From NCBI GenBank assembly GCA_028817875.1, contig JAPPOO010000083.1:1-40016 (forward strand): DNA of 40,016 bases. The letters run 5' to 3'. A program made the translations under genes and the position numbers. The DNA is from Alphaproteobacteria bacterium. Its GTDB lineage: Bacteria; Pseudomonadota; Alphaproteobacteria; UBA2136; JAPPOO01. The notes below the pieces were generated by a model, which was not told where the DNA came from, did no database searches, and was given only the letters and a program-made list of their open reading frames with translations. Below are positions 8,094 to 15,910 of the stretch, piece by piece. Each line of letters starts with the position of its first letter. The stretch's first letter is position 1.

Positions 8094-8398
8094 GCTAAAT
8101 ATAAAGCAGACAGTTTTACTGGAAACAATCAGAGGAAATGAAGCTCTCAGAAAATAAAGATTGGTTATTACACTTGGCTGAGAAAGGCTGAGAGGGAACG
8201 CCACCTTTATCAGACGGGCATGGAGATTCTTGAGTAGGTGTTTTGCAACACAGAAAACAGAAAATCCTGTAAAAAGCAGAGTTTGACTACTGAGATTGAA
8301 AGAGGAATCCCGAACTTGTTTTCTTACAATCCTTCAAGTTTCGGTTGAAGCTCTTAACTAAAGGACCTGTTGGACTCTCCAAGGCAGGTTCTTTTTTT
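8094..8398 (+). ncRNA. Candidate structured small RNA of about 300 nt, unassigned
   Basis: A segment with no convincing reading frame is bounded by a promoter-like sequence and a strong intrinsic terminator. It contains several local hairpins: GTGTT/AACAC near 8238-8252, CTTCAA/TTGAAG at 8332-8350, and a direct repeat GGCTGAGA near 8176-8195. The only small frame, MKLSENKDWLLHLAEKG at 8138-8191, has GAGG just two bases before its ATG, so it could be a leader peptide but is not convincing. I compared it by eye with RNase P RNA, tmRNA, SRP RNA, 6S RNA and TPP riboswitch signatures and found none that fits. It could also be a long leader for the gene at 8584, but the terminator lies 185 bases before that start. 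Confidence 0.55.
8363..8398 (+). terminator. Intrinsic terminator of the small RNA unit
   Basis: GGACCTG (8363-8369) pairs with CAGGTTC (8385-8391). An inner TTGG/CCAA stem closes the ACTCT loop, and seven T's follow. Confidence 0.9.
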
Positions 8399-8439
8399 AT
8401 ACTAAGAAAATTTTGTTGTTTTTAAGAAGCCCCCTCCTC

Positions 8440-8469
8440 TTGATTTTTACTTCATACATCCCATATTAC
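8440..8469 (+). promoter_or_regulatory. Candidate promoter for the gene 8584-9015
   Basis: TTGATT (8440-8445), an 18-base spacer, then TATTAC (8464-8469). A transcript would begin just before the hairpin at 8483, mirroring the arrangement upstream of the paralogue at 5646. Confidence 0.35.
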
Positions 8470-8482
8470 CTTTATACACGTA

Positions 8483-8534
8483 CCTTCCTTTAAAGGAAGG
8501 AGTGAGAAATACCTATTTTTTCCTTTTTCTCACT
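8483..8534 (+). promoter_or_regulatory. Two leader hairpins before the gene 8584-9015
   Basis: 8483-8500 is a perfect 18-base palindrome made of CCTTCCTTT and its complement. 8501-8509 pairs perfectly with 8526-8534 around a loop holding a T6 run. The order hairpin, TATTTTTTC, GGAACTT, ATGAAAACTA resembles the leader of the paralogue at 5646. Possible roles are 5' mRNA protection or attenuation. Confidence 0.6.
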
Positions 8535-8583
8535 ATATCCTGTTACGTGTGTTTTTTCCAGAAAATCAAGATCGGAACTTACC

Positions 8584-9015
8584 ATGAAAACTATTTTGGC
8601 TATTCTTTTTTCTGCATTTTTTTCTTTTTCGGCTCTTGCAGCTGAACCGTCCAAACCTAAAGAGTGCAGCGCAGGCTGTACTATTACGTTCGGTACGTTC
8701 AAGAAGGGAGTAATTCAGTTTCAACCTAACTCGGAACTTTTTTTAGTCTCGGTTAAAACAGCTAAAAAAGGCTCTTTCAAAGGTTGCATCGAAGTCCTGA
8801 ACGAATGCGTTCAAGCAAAAAGTTTTCCAGAAATGACCAAAAAACTGCGTCAAAAACTGACGCAGGTCAGAGAAGGATTCAGATCAGGCTTTGTACACAA
8901 GCAAATAAAAAAGTACGCTTGTGCACCCACACTGAAATCATCAGCATACTGCAAAGGCTGGAAAGCAGGGAAAGGGCAAAATGCTAAAGCCCTTCACGAA
9001 GGGCAAATCAAATAA
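8584..9015 (+). CDS. Small exported six-cysteine protein, unknown function
   Basis: 143 residues with a signal peptide (MKTILAILFSAFFSFSALA, cleavage near 19-20). Cysteines are at 28, 32, 68, 75, 113 and 123. The pattern C-x3-C, then a GCI...CV pair, parallels the protein encoded at 5254-5646, and the C-terminal lysine-rich part adds two more. Expected to be periplasmic or secreted with disulfides. The ribosome site is weak (GGAAC before the ATG), as expected if the structured leader matters. The terminator begins six bases after the stop. No known family recognised. Confidence 0.85.
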   Translation: MKTILAILFSAFFSFSALAAEPSKPKECSAGCTITFGTFKKGVIQFQPNSELFLVSVKTAKKGSFKGCIEVLNECVQAKSFPEMTKKLRQKLTQVREGFRSGFVHKQIKKYACAPTLKSSAYCKGWKAGKGQNAKALHEGQIK

Positions 9016-9020
9016 ACGAA

Positions 9021-9054
9021 ACGGACATAGGTTTTTACACCTGTGTCCGTTTTG
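9021..9054 (+). terminator. Intrinsic terminator, twin of 5212-5250
   Basis: ACGGACATAGGT (9021-9032) pairs with 9039-9050 (perfect apart from G-T pairing) around TTTTAC, followed by TTTT. The left arm, loop and inner right arm are the same as at 5218-5239. Confidence 0.9.
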
Positions 9055-9107
9055 ATGTTTTAAGAAAAGGTTTTGTTGGTTGGCTGGCTATCCCGTACAC
9101 TAGCACC

Positions 9108-10082
9108 ATGTTATTTTATTTGATAAAGCGGTTATTTGGCATAGTGCCGATGATTATTGGGATTACGTTGGTATCTTTTTTAGTGATGCAGCTTGCCCCC
9201 GGTGACCCCGGCAGTGTAGCGGCTGATTTAAACCCAAAAGTTTCGCCAGAGATGATTCAAAAAATGCGCGCCCATTATGGGTTGGATCAACCTGTTTACA
9301 TCCAATATTTTACATGGCTTAAAAAACTGGCTGTACTGGACTTCGGCAAAAGCTTTCAGCCCGATGGTGGTGCCGTATTGGATAAAGTAGCCAAGGCCCT
9401 CCCCGTGACGCTGGTCATGAATGTTATCGGCTTATTTGTTGTGCTGTTATTGGCTATTCCCATTGGCGTTGCAGCCGCCCGTTGGCAAAATGGTGTGTTT
9501 GACCGCACCTCCACAATTCTTGTTTTTCTTGGTTTTGCTGCCCCATCTTTTTGGTTGGGTCTTATGGCGATGATGTACTTTGGTGTTTATTTGGGATGGC
9601 TGCCAATTTCAGGGATTTCATCCTACGGGGCGGAAACGTGGCCTTGGTGGCAACGTGTGGGTGATTGGGCTATCCACCTCACCTTGCCTATTACCATTGG
9701 CATTATTGGAAGTCTTGCAGGTATGAGCCGCTACATGCGCACAACCATGTTGGAAACAATCCGACAGGATTATATTACCACCGCCCGTGCCAAAGGGTGC
9801 GGTGAATTCCGTGTTTTAACTCGCCATGCACTGGCAAACGCGCTGCTGCCCGTTATTACAATTTTAGGTTTAAGCCTACCGGGGCTAATTGGCGGCTCTG
9901 TCATTATGGAATCCATGTTTGCTATCCCTGGTATGGGCAAGCTGTTTTATGATGGTGTAATGATGCGGGACTACCCGCTCATTATGGGCATTTTAACATT
10001 AGGTGCCGTCTTAACTTTATTAGGTAACCTATTGGCAGACATTGGTTATGCCCTTGTTGATCCACGAATACGGTATGCGTAA
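9108..10082 (+). CDS. Dipeptide/oligopeptide-type ABC transporter permease (DppB/OppB-like)
   Basis: Inner-membrane permease, 324 residues, six hydrophobic segments. It starts with the classical MLFYLIKRLFGIVPMIIGI helix and the QLAPGDPG motif typical of DppB/OppB. The cytoplasmic EAA-type loop that contacts the ATPase is in TTARAKGCGEFRVLTRHALANALLPV (about residues 223-248). It ends with LVDPRIRY, also typical. The natural partner is the DppC-like permease at 11033, but an antisense gene separates them. No binding protein or ATPase gene is in the window, so the substrate (peptide, nickel or microcin-like) cannot be assigned. Confidence 0.93.
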   Translation: MLFYLIKRLFGIVPMIIGITLVSFLVMQLAPGDPGSVAADLNPKVSPEMIQKMRAHYGLDQPVYIQYFTWLKKLAVLDFGKSFQPDGGAVLDKVAKALPVTLVMNVIGLFVVLLLAIPIGVAAARWQNGVFDRTSTILVFLGFAAPSFWLGLMAMMYFGVYLGWLPISGISSYGAETWPWWQRVGDWAIHLTLPITIGIIGSLAGMSRYMRTTMLETIRQDYITTARAKGCGEFRVLTRHALANALLPVITILGLSLPGLIGGSVIMESMFAIPGMGKLFYDGVMMRDYPLIMGILTLGAVLTLLGNLLADIGYALVDPRIRYA

Positions 10083-10085
10083 ATA

Positions 10086-10123
10086 CGTTAAGGGTCACCT
10101 ATTGGCAACCCTTAACGATTTTT
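10086..10123 (+). terminator. Intrinsic terminator after the DppB-like gene
   Basis: CGTTAAGGGT (10086-10095) pairs perfectly with ACCCTTAACG (10108-10117), followed by ATTTTTG. The last codons and the stop of the antisense HNH gene lie inside this hairpin. Confidence 0.85.
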
Positions 10124-10868
10124 GAAGAAAGTTCATCCAAACAGGTGGAATATTTGCCTGATGAACATGCAGGTAATTTCCCACCATATGAGAAGAGTTA
10201 GGGGCATAAGGTGCTTCATATTGTAGTTCGACCTCAGCAGAGCCTATAGAGTGAGGCCCTTTTTTGGCATTACAATTTTTACAAGCTGCTACTGCGTTTT
10301 CCCAGTTAAGAGGTAAGGCGGGAAATTTAGAAAAATCAAATTTCAACAAGGTTGGTTCTAACTCTTCACAAATGCAAGAAGCGTTCTTCCATGTCAACGG
10401 CTGTCGCAAAAGATTTACGATAATATCTGAAGCTATCTCCATATCTTGTAAAATATGTATTTTGCCGTCCTCAATAATCCGCATAATCCTCGTAAACCAC
10501 TTTGGAACAAAATGGTCTACTGTTTTGGGGACACTCCCGCAATATTGACATTGGTTATAGTCTCTTATCAGTAGATTAGGATATGAATAATGCGGTACTG
10601 TATTAGATATTTTGCACGACTTATTCATTCGGATAACGGCTGGCGCTAGCGTCGCAAAATATCGGGAACGCACAAGCAGATTTCCATAGTACTTAACAAC
10701 AACTGCTCGCTGCATAAATACTAGCTCTATGGCTTTATGCCATGCCACTGTTTCAATTGGAAAAAGCATTCTAAGCAAGCCATTAGAACCTAACACCAAC
10801 GTCCGAGTAGAGCTATTTGGCCCTTCTAAGTTAAGGTCAGGATTCACCCGAACCAATTGTGAAAGCAT
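10095..10868 (-). CDS. HNH-endonuclease-like protein with a large insertion in the HNH fold
   Basis: 257 residues. The N-terminal part (TLVLGSNGLLRMLFPIETVAWHKAIELV) matches the start of a widespread HNH family whose members carry LPLSVVSWQRAV-like text. The HNH core has CQYC (C107, C110), VDHFVPK (D118, H119) and NWENAVAACKNCN (C196, C199, N200), the usual zinc knuckle and catalytic His-Asn layout. In relatives about ten residues separate the DH and NW parts. Here there are about 65 (123-187), including PLTWKNASCIC, which resembles the later PLNWENAVAAC. I chose ATG 10868 because GGAG lies seven bases upstream; the frame extends to 10913 without a ribosome site. It lies antisense between two permease genes and looks like a late arrival. 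Activity is unproven. Confidence 0.8.
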   Translation of the reverse strand: MLSQLVRVNPDLNLEGPNSSTRTLVLGSNGLLRMLFPIETVAWHKAIELVFMQRAVVVKYYGNLLVRSRYFATLAPAVIRMNKSCKISNTVPHYSYPNLLIRDYNQCQYCGSVPKTVDHFVPKWFTRIMRIIEDGKIHILQDMEIASDIIVNLLRQPLTWKNASCICEELEPTLLKFDFSKFPALPLNWENAVAACKNCNAKKGPHSIGSAEVELQYEAPYAPNSSHMVGNYLHVHQANIPPVWMNFLQKSLRVANR

Positions 10869-11009
10869 TTTGAATCTCCAGAAAAAATTAGAGGGCATGT
10901 GAGTATCCATCAAAAAAGTTATAAGATAGACCTCAAGAAAAACTTGTTGGCTTGAACTTACAACAGGTTATAAATGTATTCAACCAAATGACTTAGTAGC
11001 GCAATATTT

Positions 11010-11028
11010 TGTACTGTGGCACAGTACA
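11010..11028. promoter_or_regulatory. Operator-like 19-bp palindrome just before the DppC-like start
   Basis: TGTACTGTGGCACAGTACA: two perfect 9-base arms around one G, ending four bases before the ATG at 11033. It could be a regulator binding site, or an RNA hairpin limiting ribosome access, since no good Shine-Dalgarno is seen. Confidence 0.5.
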
Positions 11029-11032
11029 GCTA

Positions 11033-11848
11033 ATGAAACGCATACTCACCAACCCGCTTGTGCTGGCAGGCTTAATTTTAACAAGCATTTTAGGTTTGTT
11101 GGCCTTGTTTGCCCCATGGGTAGCACCCTACTCCCCTGCTGAGATTAACCTTATTGACCAACTGCTTCCTCCTTCAACAATGCATCTGTTAGGGACGGAT
11201 AGCTTGGGGCGGGATGTTTTCAGCCGTATGGTTTATGGGGCAAGGGTCAGTTTGTTGGTTGGGTTTGTTGCTGTGGGTATTGCAACGCTTGTTGGCGTTG
11301 TATGTGGTGCTTTTGCAGGGTTTTACGGAGGCTGGGTGGACAGGCTCCTCATGCGCTTTGTGGATGTTATGCTCGCCTTCCCTGCGTTTTTTCTGATTTT
11401 AGCAGTTATTGCCTTTTTAGACCCATCCATCATCAATATTATGGTGGTGATTGGCCTTACCAGTTGGATGGGCACGGCACGGCTAGTACGGGCTGAATTT
11501 TTGCGCCTCAAAACATTAGATTATGTGGCCGCCGCCCGTTTGGCTGGCACAACAGACATTAACATTATGTTGCGCCATTTGCTTCCCAATGCTTTGGCGC
11601 CTGTGTTAGTTACAGCCACATTGGGTATTGCTGGTGCTGTGTTGGTAGAAAGCGGCCTTTCCTTTTTGGGCATTGGCGTACAACCTCCAACACCAAGCTG
11701 GGGCAATATTCTGCTAGAGGGTAAAGCCAATATTGAAATCGCGTGGTGGCTGAGCCTTTTTCCCGGACTTGCTATTTTGCTGGCTGTACTAGGTTTTAAC
11801 CTGCTGGGCGAAGGCCTGCGCGACGCCCTAGACCCCCGCCTGCGTTAA
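11033..11848 (+). CDS. Dipeptide/oligopeptide-type ABC transporter permease (DppC/OppC-like)
   Basis: 271 residues. The sequence has LAPWVAPYSPAEINL and HLLGTDSLGRDVFSRMVYGARVSLLVG, the signature start of DppC/OppC permeases. The EAA loop is in AARLAGTTDINIMLRHLLPNALAPV, and the end is GEGLRDALDPRLR. Several hydrophobic membrane segments are visible. It should pair with the DppB-like permease at 9108-10082. The ATG at 11033 aligns with family starts; an in-frame TTG at 11009 would run through the palindrome and is less likely. The 164 bases between the HNH gene start and this ATG must carry its promoter, but no clear boxes are seen. Confidence 0.93.
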   Translation: MKRILTNPLVLAGLILTSILGLLALFAPWVAPYSPAEINLIDQLLPPSTMHLLGTDSLGRDVFSRMVYGARVSLLVGFVAVGIATLVGVVCGAFAGFYGGWVDRLLMRFVDVMLAFPAFFLILAVIAFLDPSIINIMVVIGLTSWMGTARLVRAEFLRLKTLDYVAAARLAGTTDINIMLRHLLPNALAPVLVTATLGIAGAVLVESGLSFLGIGVQPPTPSWGNILLEGKANIEIAWWLSLFPGLAILLAVLGFNLLGEGLRDALDPRLR

Positions 11849-11945
11849 ACACTTGCATTTCCTCCAAAAATCCCTATGTTTAGGGCTTAACTACAATAAC
11901 GTTTTAACAGGGACTGAGTTTTGTATTAACTACGGAGTTAAGTCT

Positions 11946-12419
11946 ATGAGTATTGTTGTCGCGCAAACATTTAAACCTGATGTGAAATTCCTAAAAAAAG
12001 GTAAAGTTTCTACTACTGCAACATTATCTTCTGGAGCAGTAATATCAGTTTGTGTTGATGGACTTGATTTGTCTCGTAATGAGTTTCTAACAGCAATCAG
12101 TTTATCTCCTGAAGCCTCGTATGAGGAAGTAATTTGCGCTGAGATTGGCTTACTGCAAGCTGTTCTTGAAGACCTCAAATTTAATTTTGCAGAAATTGAA
12201 GAACTCCCTCCAGCAAAAATTGGCTACGGCTGGGTTGTTTTCTTCAAAGTCAACAGTAGTGATGACACTATTTTATCTTTTGAATTGAAAAAACGTAACG
12301 GTACTTATAGCGCCTTTTTACGTAGAAGCAGTTCTGAGAGAGCAGTTATCACGCCATTTCCTAAGACAGGCAAAACTATTACCGAGGTTGTTACAGCTCT
12401 GTTTGCTCAATCTTCCTAA
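11946..12419 (+). CDS. Hypothetical cytoplasmic protein
   Basis: 157 residues from ATG 11946, chosen because GGAG lies eight bases upstream; the frame extends up to 11853 without a ribosome site. No signal peptide or membrane segment. The middle (ASYEEVICAEIGLLQAVLEDLKF) is helical and acidic, followed by beta-rich text with GYGWVVFFKV and ILSFELKKRNG. I recognise no family or catalytic motif. It lies 97 bases after the DppC-like gene on the same strand and converges on the ABC exporter gene. Confidence 0.75.
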   Translation: MSIVVAQTFKPDVKFLKKGKVSTTATLSSGAVISVCVDGLDLSRNEFLTAISLSPEASYEEVICAEIGLLQAVLEDLKFNFAEIEELPPAKIGYGWVVFFKVNSSDDTILSFELKKRNGTYSAFLRRSSSERAVITPFPKTGKTITEVVTALFAQSS

Positions 12420-12435
12420 GAATGCAACAAAGCTG

Positions 12436-12474
12436 CACCGCTTAGCTTTCCTTAACGGGATAAGTTAGGCGGTG
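12436..12474. terminator. Hairpin between convergent genes
   Basis: CACCGCTTAGCTT (12436-12448) pairs with AAGTTAGGCGGTG (12462-12474) with two wobble pairs. Neither strand has a clean T-run after it, so terminator function is likely from position only. Confidence 0.5.
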
Positions 12475-12496
12475 TACGCATTTGGAAGGCCTTTAC

Positions 12497-14257
12497 TCAC
12501 CCCAAAAACTGAAGTTCAGCAAGTTTTTTATAGAGGTCGCAGGTTTTGATGAGTTCTTTATGCGTTCCCTCGGCGACGATTTTTCCACCATCCAACACAA
12601 TAATACGGTTAGCCGCTTGCACGGTACTTAAACGGTGCGCCACCACAAGGGTGGTACGGTCTTGGCGCAATTCTTCCAACGCCTGCTGAACGGCGTGCTC
12701 GCTCTCAGCATCCAAATGGCTGGTCGCCTCATCCAACAGCAACACGGAAGGATTTCGTAAAATAGTACGCGCCAATGCAACCCGCTGTTTTTGCCCGCCA
12801 GACAAACGTACACCTTTTTCCCCTACCTCCGTTTGGTAACCTTTAGGCAGAGCCATAATAAAATCATGCGCGTGGGCAGCCTTAGCTGCTTGGATAATGT
12901 CTTCCTCCGTCGCCTCTGGCCTACCGTAAGCAATATTTTCCCCCACAGTTGTGGAGAACACCGTTGCATCCTGCGCAACAAGGCCAACGGCATTGCGTAA
13001 ATCCGCAAAGGAAAGCTCTTTAATCGGCAAGCCATCTAACAAAATTTGACCTGTTTGTGGGTCATAAAAGCGCAAAAGCAGGCTTAACAAAGTAGACTTT
13101 CCTGCACCACTTGGCCCAACAATAGCAACTGTCTCTCCTGCTTGTACCGTTAGGTTAAGGTTACTTAAGGCTGCACTATCTGGTCGGCTTGCGTAGTGAA
13201 AGCCAACTTTTTGGAATTCAACCTGTCGGCCTTTTTCTGCTTTTGGTAAATTCCGCGTTGTTTCAACTTCTGTAATGTGAGGTTTTTCAGCCAATAGCTC
13301 AAACACTCGTTCTGTTGCCCCTGCTGCATTTTGTAAAGCAGGCCAAAATTGCCCTAAGCTACCAACGCCATCCCCTAAAAAAGCGAGATATAACAAGAAT
13401 GACATCATATCTCCTAAAGACATATTCCCTTGGATGACGTCCCGCCCACCAAGCCACAATACAAGTAAAATGCCTGAAAAAGCAATCAACAGACTAAAAG
13501 AGAAAAAAGCTCCTTCTGATAAAATAAGCCGCTTGGCTACTGCAATCGTCTCGTTCATTGTAAGGTGGTACTTTTGTTCAGTGGCATCTTTTTGGTTACA
13601 TGCCCGCACAGTACGAATGGCATAAATAGCCTCTTCCGCCTGCCCTGAAAGATTTGCTGCAAAATTTTGAATTTGTTTGGAATACTGCTTCCATGTTTTT
13701 CCTAAAACAAACGCTGTAATAACAATAGGAGCGCCCACTAAACATAGTATCAACATAAGCTTAGTATTTGTAAAAAAGAGTAAAATCGAACTGCCGAAAG
13801 CTAGTAAAACGCCACGCAACAAAGCTGGTAAAGCAAACTGAATAAACTGCCTGATAACAACAATATCACCCTGCAACCTTGAAACAACCTCACCTGTCCC
13901 AAACGTTTCAAAAAAACTAATATCAAACCTTAGAATATGGCTAAATACCCGCTCTCGAAAACGTCCTACAACAACACCACCTGTATATTGTATAAAAAAT
14001 GTCCGTGCCAATACGCCAGCAGAAAGCACAAGTACTGTTCCAAAAGATACAAGTATAAGCTGGTTGAGATTTTCTAAACTTCCTGTTTGCAAGGATTCGT
14101 CAAACACCTGTTTTAAGTACTGCGGCAAGGCAAGCATACAAGCCGTTGTCACAAACAGCGCTAGAAAACCGCAAGACAAGTAACCTTTATAAGGCCAGAT
14201 AAGTTTAAAAATTTGAACAAGTTGGCGTGTATTTGTTTTAGAATTTTGCTTCATCAT
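12497..14257 (-). CDS. ABC exporter half-transporter, MsbA/LmrA-like (membrane domain fused to ATPase)
   Basis: 586 residues. The N-terminal part (about 20-310) has six hydrophobic helices of the type I exporter fold with the coupling text FFETFGTGEVVSRLQGD. The C-terminal nucleotide-binding domain has Walker A GPSGAGKST, the Q-loop VAQDATVF, the signature LSGGQKQR, Walker B VLLLDEATSHLD and the H-loop VAHRLST. It should work as a homodimer exporting lipid-like or drug substrates; the substrate cannot be told from sequence. It resembles the alphaproteobacterial ABCB-type MsbA-like family more than heavy-metal or peptidase-bearing exporters. Two ATGs in a row open the frame, with AGGT just before them. 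Confidence 0.93.
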   Translation of the reverse strand: MMKQNSKTNTRQLVQIFKLIWPYKGYLSCGFLALFVTTACMLALPQYLKQVFDESLQTGSLENLNQLILVSFGTVLVLSAGVLARTFFIQYTGGVVVGRFRERVFSHILRFDISFFETFGTGEVVSRLQGDIVVIRQFIQFALPALLRGVLLAFGSSILLFFTNTKLMLILCLVGAPIVITAFVLGKTWKQYSKQIQNFAANLSGQAEEAIYAIRTVRACNQKDATEQKYHLTMNETIAVAKRLILSEGAFFSFSLLIAFSGILLVLWLGGRDVIQGNMSLGDMMSFLLYLAFLGDGVGSLGQFWPALQNAAGATERVFELLAEKPHITEVETTRNLPKAEKGRQVEFQKVGFHYASRPDSAALSNLNLTVQAGETVAIVGPSGAGKSTLLSLLLRFYDPQTGQILLDGLPIKELSFADLRNAVGLVAQDATVFSTTVGENIAYGRPEATEEDIIQAAKAAHAHDFIMALPKGYQTEVGEKGVRLSGGQKQRVALARTILRNPSVLLLDEATSHLDAESEHAVQQALEELRQDRTTLVVAHRLSTVQAANRIIVLDGGKIVAEGTHKELIKTCDLYKKLAELQFLG

Positions 14258-14281
14258 ACCTGCAATGTAGCAGAATTAAAC

Positions 14282-14818
14282 CTAAGCGTCTGCCATATTT
14301 TGGCTTAACGCTTTTAAAGATTCATCGGTACTAAAACCACGGCGCAAAAGGAAGTCTAGCCGTCGTTTTTTTTCTTTTTTCCGCTGTTTCAGCCATTGCT
14401 GTTTTTCTTCAAATTCTGTGGGAGATTCCGTTTGCTCCAACAGCCCAAACCGACGCTCCAGCAGTTGGGTTGCGCTTTCTTGGAAATCGTGTGGTTGGTC
14501 ATAACTTGGGTCGGCAGGTTCTTTAATTTCAGCCAACGCTTTATCAATAAGGGAAGATGCGATGCCTTTTTGCATGAGTTCTTGCCGAATTCGCTGCGCT
14601 CCCCACTTGCTGATTTCAGCCCTGTAACGGGTTTTGTTCAAAGCAAACTTTTCATCATCCAGCCATCCCTTTCCTTCCAAACGGTCAATGGTCTCGGCAA
14701 TGGTATGACCTTCGTAGCTTTTCTCTTTTAGCTTACCAGCCATTTCCTTCACACTGTAATCACGTTTGCTGAGTAATTTGATAGCAGCATCAAAGCAGGA
14801 CATTTTTTGGGCACACAT
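14282..14818 (-). CDS. recX: RecX regulatory protein
   Basis: 178 residues. RecX binds RecA filaments and limits their activity. Typical text: AIKLLSKRDYSVKEMAGKLKEK, IDRLEGKGWLDDEKFA and KWGAQRIRQELMQKGI, the three-helix repeats of the family. The C-terminus is long and charged (KQRKKEKKRRLDFLLRRGFS) but still family-like. It lies directly downstream of recA, after a terminator-like hairpin, so it is probably made only by read-through. The start at 14818 is uncertain; MSCFDAAI at 14803 is possible. Confidence 0.9.
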   Translation of the reverse strand: MCAQKMSCFDAAIKLLSKRDYSVKEMAGKLKEKSYEGHTIAETIDRLEGKGWLDDEKFALNKTRYRAEISKWGAQRIRQELMQKGIASSLIDKALAEIKEPADPSYDQPHDFQESATQLLERRFGLLEQTESPTEFEEKQQWLKQRKKEKKRRLDFLLRRGFSTDESLKALSQNMADA

Positions 14819-14835
14819 AGGTGGAAACCTTACTA

Positions 14836-14862
14836 CAAAAATACCCCGCTGTAGCGAGGTAT
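14836..14862 (-). terminator. Hairpin with T-run between recA and recX
   Basis: On the minus strand ATACCTCGC pairs with GCGGGGTAT (one wobble) and runs into TTTTTG. It lies 23 bases after the recA stop and 18 before the recX start, consistent with partial termination controlling recX. Confidence 0.8.
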
Positions 14863-14884
14863 TTTAGGCATATTGAATAAAAAT

Positions 14885-15910
14885 CTATGCGGCTTCTTCA
14901 GTTTTCTCCGCTTCGGAAGATGCCTCCGCTTGGTTTTCCCCACGAATTTTATTTTCAATTTCCTGCATAATTTCAGGGTTTTCTTTCAGCCAATTCTTAG
15001 CGTTTTCACGCCCTTGGCCAATACGGGTACCGCTATAGCTAAACCAAGCCCCAGCTTTTTCAATGACATTCTGGTTTACACCCATATCAATAATTTCGCC
15101 TGTTTTGGAAATACCCTCTCCATACATAATGTCAAAAATAGCTTCACGGAACGGCGGGGCAACTTTGTTCTTCACAACCTTCACACGGGTCGTGTTACCA
15201 ATAACTTCATCCTTATCCTTAATGGCACCTGTACGGCGGATGTCCATCCGCACAGAACTGTAGAATTTCAGTGCGTTACCACCTGTTGTTGTTTCAGGAT
15301 TACCGAACATCACACCAATCTTCATCCGGATTTGGTTGATGAAGATAACCATGCAATCGCTACGGGCGACTGTTCCTGTAAGTTTACGTAAAGCTTGAGA
15401 CATCAAGCGTGCTTGCAAACCAACATGAGAAGCCCCCATCTCCCCTTCTAGTTCAGCTTTAGGCGTTAAAGCGGCAACAGAGTCAACAACCACAACGTCT
15501 ACAGCACCGCTGCGTACGAGTGTATCAACAATTTCTAAGGCTTGCTCACCGCTATCCGGTTGGGAAATCAATAAATCAGAAACTTGTACACCCAGCTTTT
15601 TCGCATAGTCTGTATCCAACGCGTGTTCTGCATCCACAAACGCGCAAGTTCCGCCCATTTTTTGAGCCTCCGCCACAGTGTGCAATGTTAGCGTTGTTTT
15701 ACCTGAGGACTCAGGCCCGTAAATTTCAATAATACGTCCTTTAGGAAGACCGCCTATGCCAAGTGCAACATCCAACCCCAAAGAACCTGTGGAAACGGCT
15801 GTAATTCCTTCTTGTACAGCTGTTTCATCCATTTTTAGAATGGCTCCTTTACCGAATTGGCGTTCAATTTGACTTAGCGCAGCATCTAACGCTTTTTGAC
15901 GGTCACTCAT
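14885..15910 (-). CDS. recA: Recombinase A
   Basis: 341 residues. RecA drives strand exchange in homologous repair and triggers LexA cleavage. It begins [22 protein letters not shown] as in alphaproteobacteria. The Walker [10 protein letters not shown], the VDAEHALD segment, [10 protein letters not shown] (Walker B), loop L1 [10 protein letters not shown] and L2 [21 protein letters not shown] are all intact. The upstream frame extends to 16003, but the ATG at 15910 matches the family and has AAGGGG upstream. The 280 bases upstream contain neither a GTTC-N7-GTTC alphaproteobacterial LexA box nor a CTGT-N8-ACAG box that I can find. Confidence 0.97.
   Translation of the reverse strand: MSDRQKALDAALSQIERQFGKGAILKMDETAVQEGITAVSTGSLGLDVALGIGGLPKGRIIEIYGPESSGKTTLTLHTVAEAQKMGGTCAFVDAEHALDTDYAKKLGVQVSDLLISQPDSGEQALEIVDTLVRSGAVDVVVVDSVAALTPKAELEGEMGASHVGLQARLMSQALRKLTGTVARSDCMVIFINQIRMKIGVMFGNPETTTGGNALKFYSSVRMDIRRTGAIKDKDEVIGNTTRVKVVKNKVAPPFREAIFDIMYGEGISKTGEIIDMGVNQNVIEKAGAWFSYSGTRIGQGRENAKNWLKENPEIMQEIENKIRGENQAEASSEAEKTEEAA

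Noticed and set aside
8160-8400. TPP riboswitch because of CTGAGA motifs
   Set aside because: The other conserved TPP segments are missing and no thiamine gene follows.
14873-15391. 172-residue plus-strand reading frame opposite recA
   Set aside because: It is antisense to well-conserved recA codons, has no ribosome site and reads as low-quality, frame-shadow protein.
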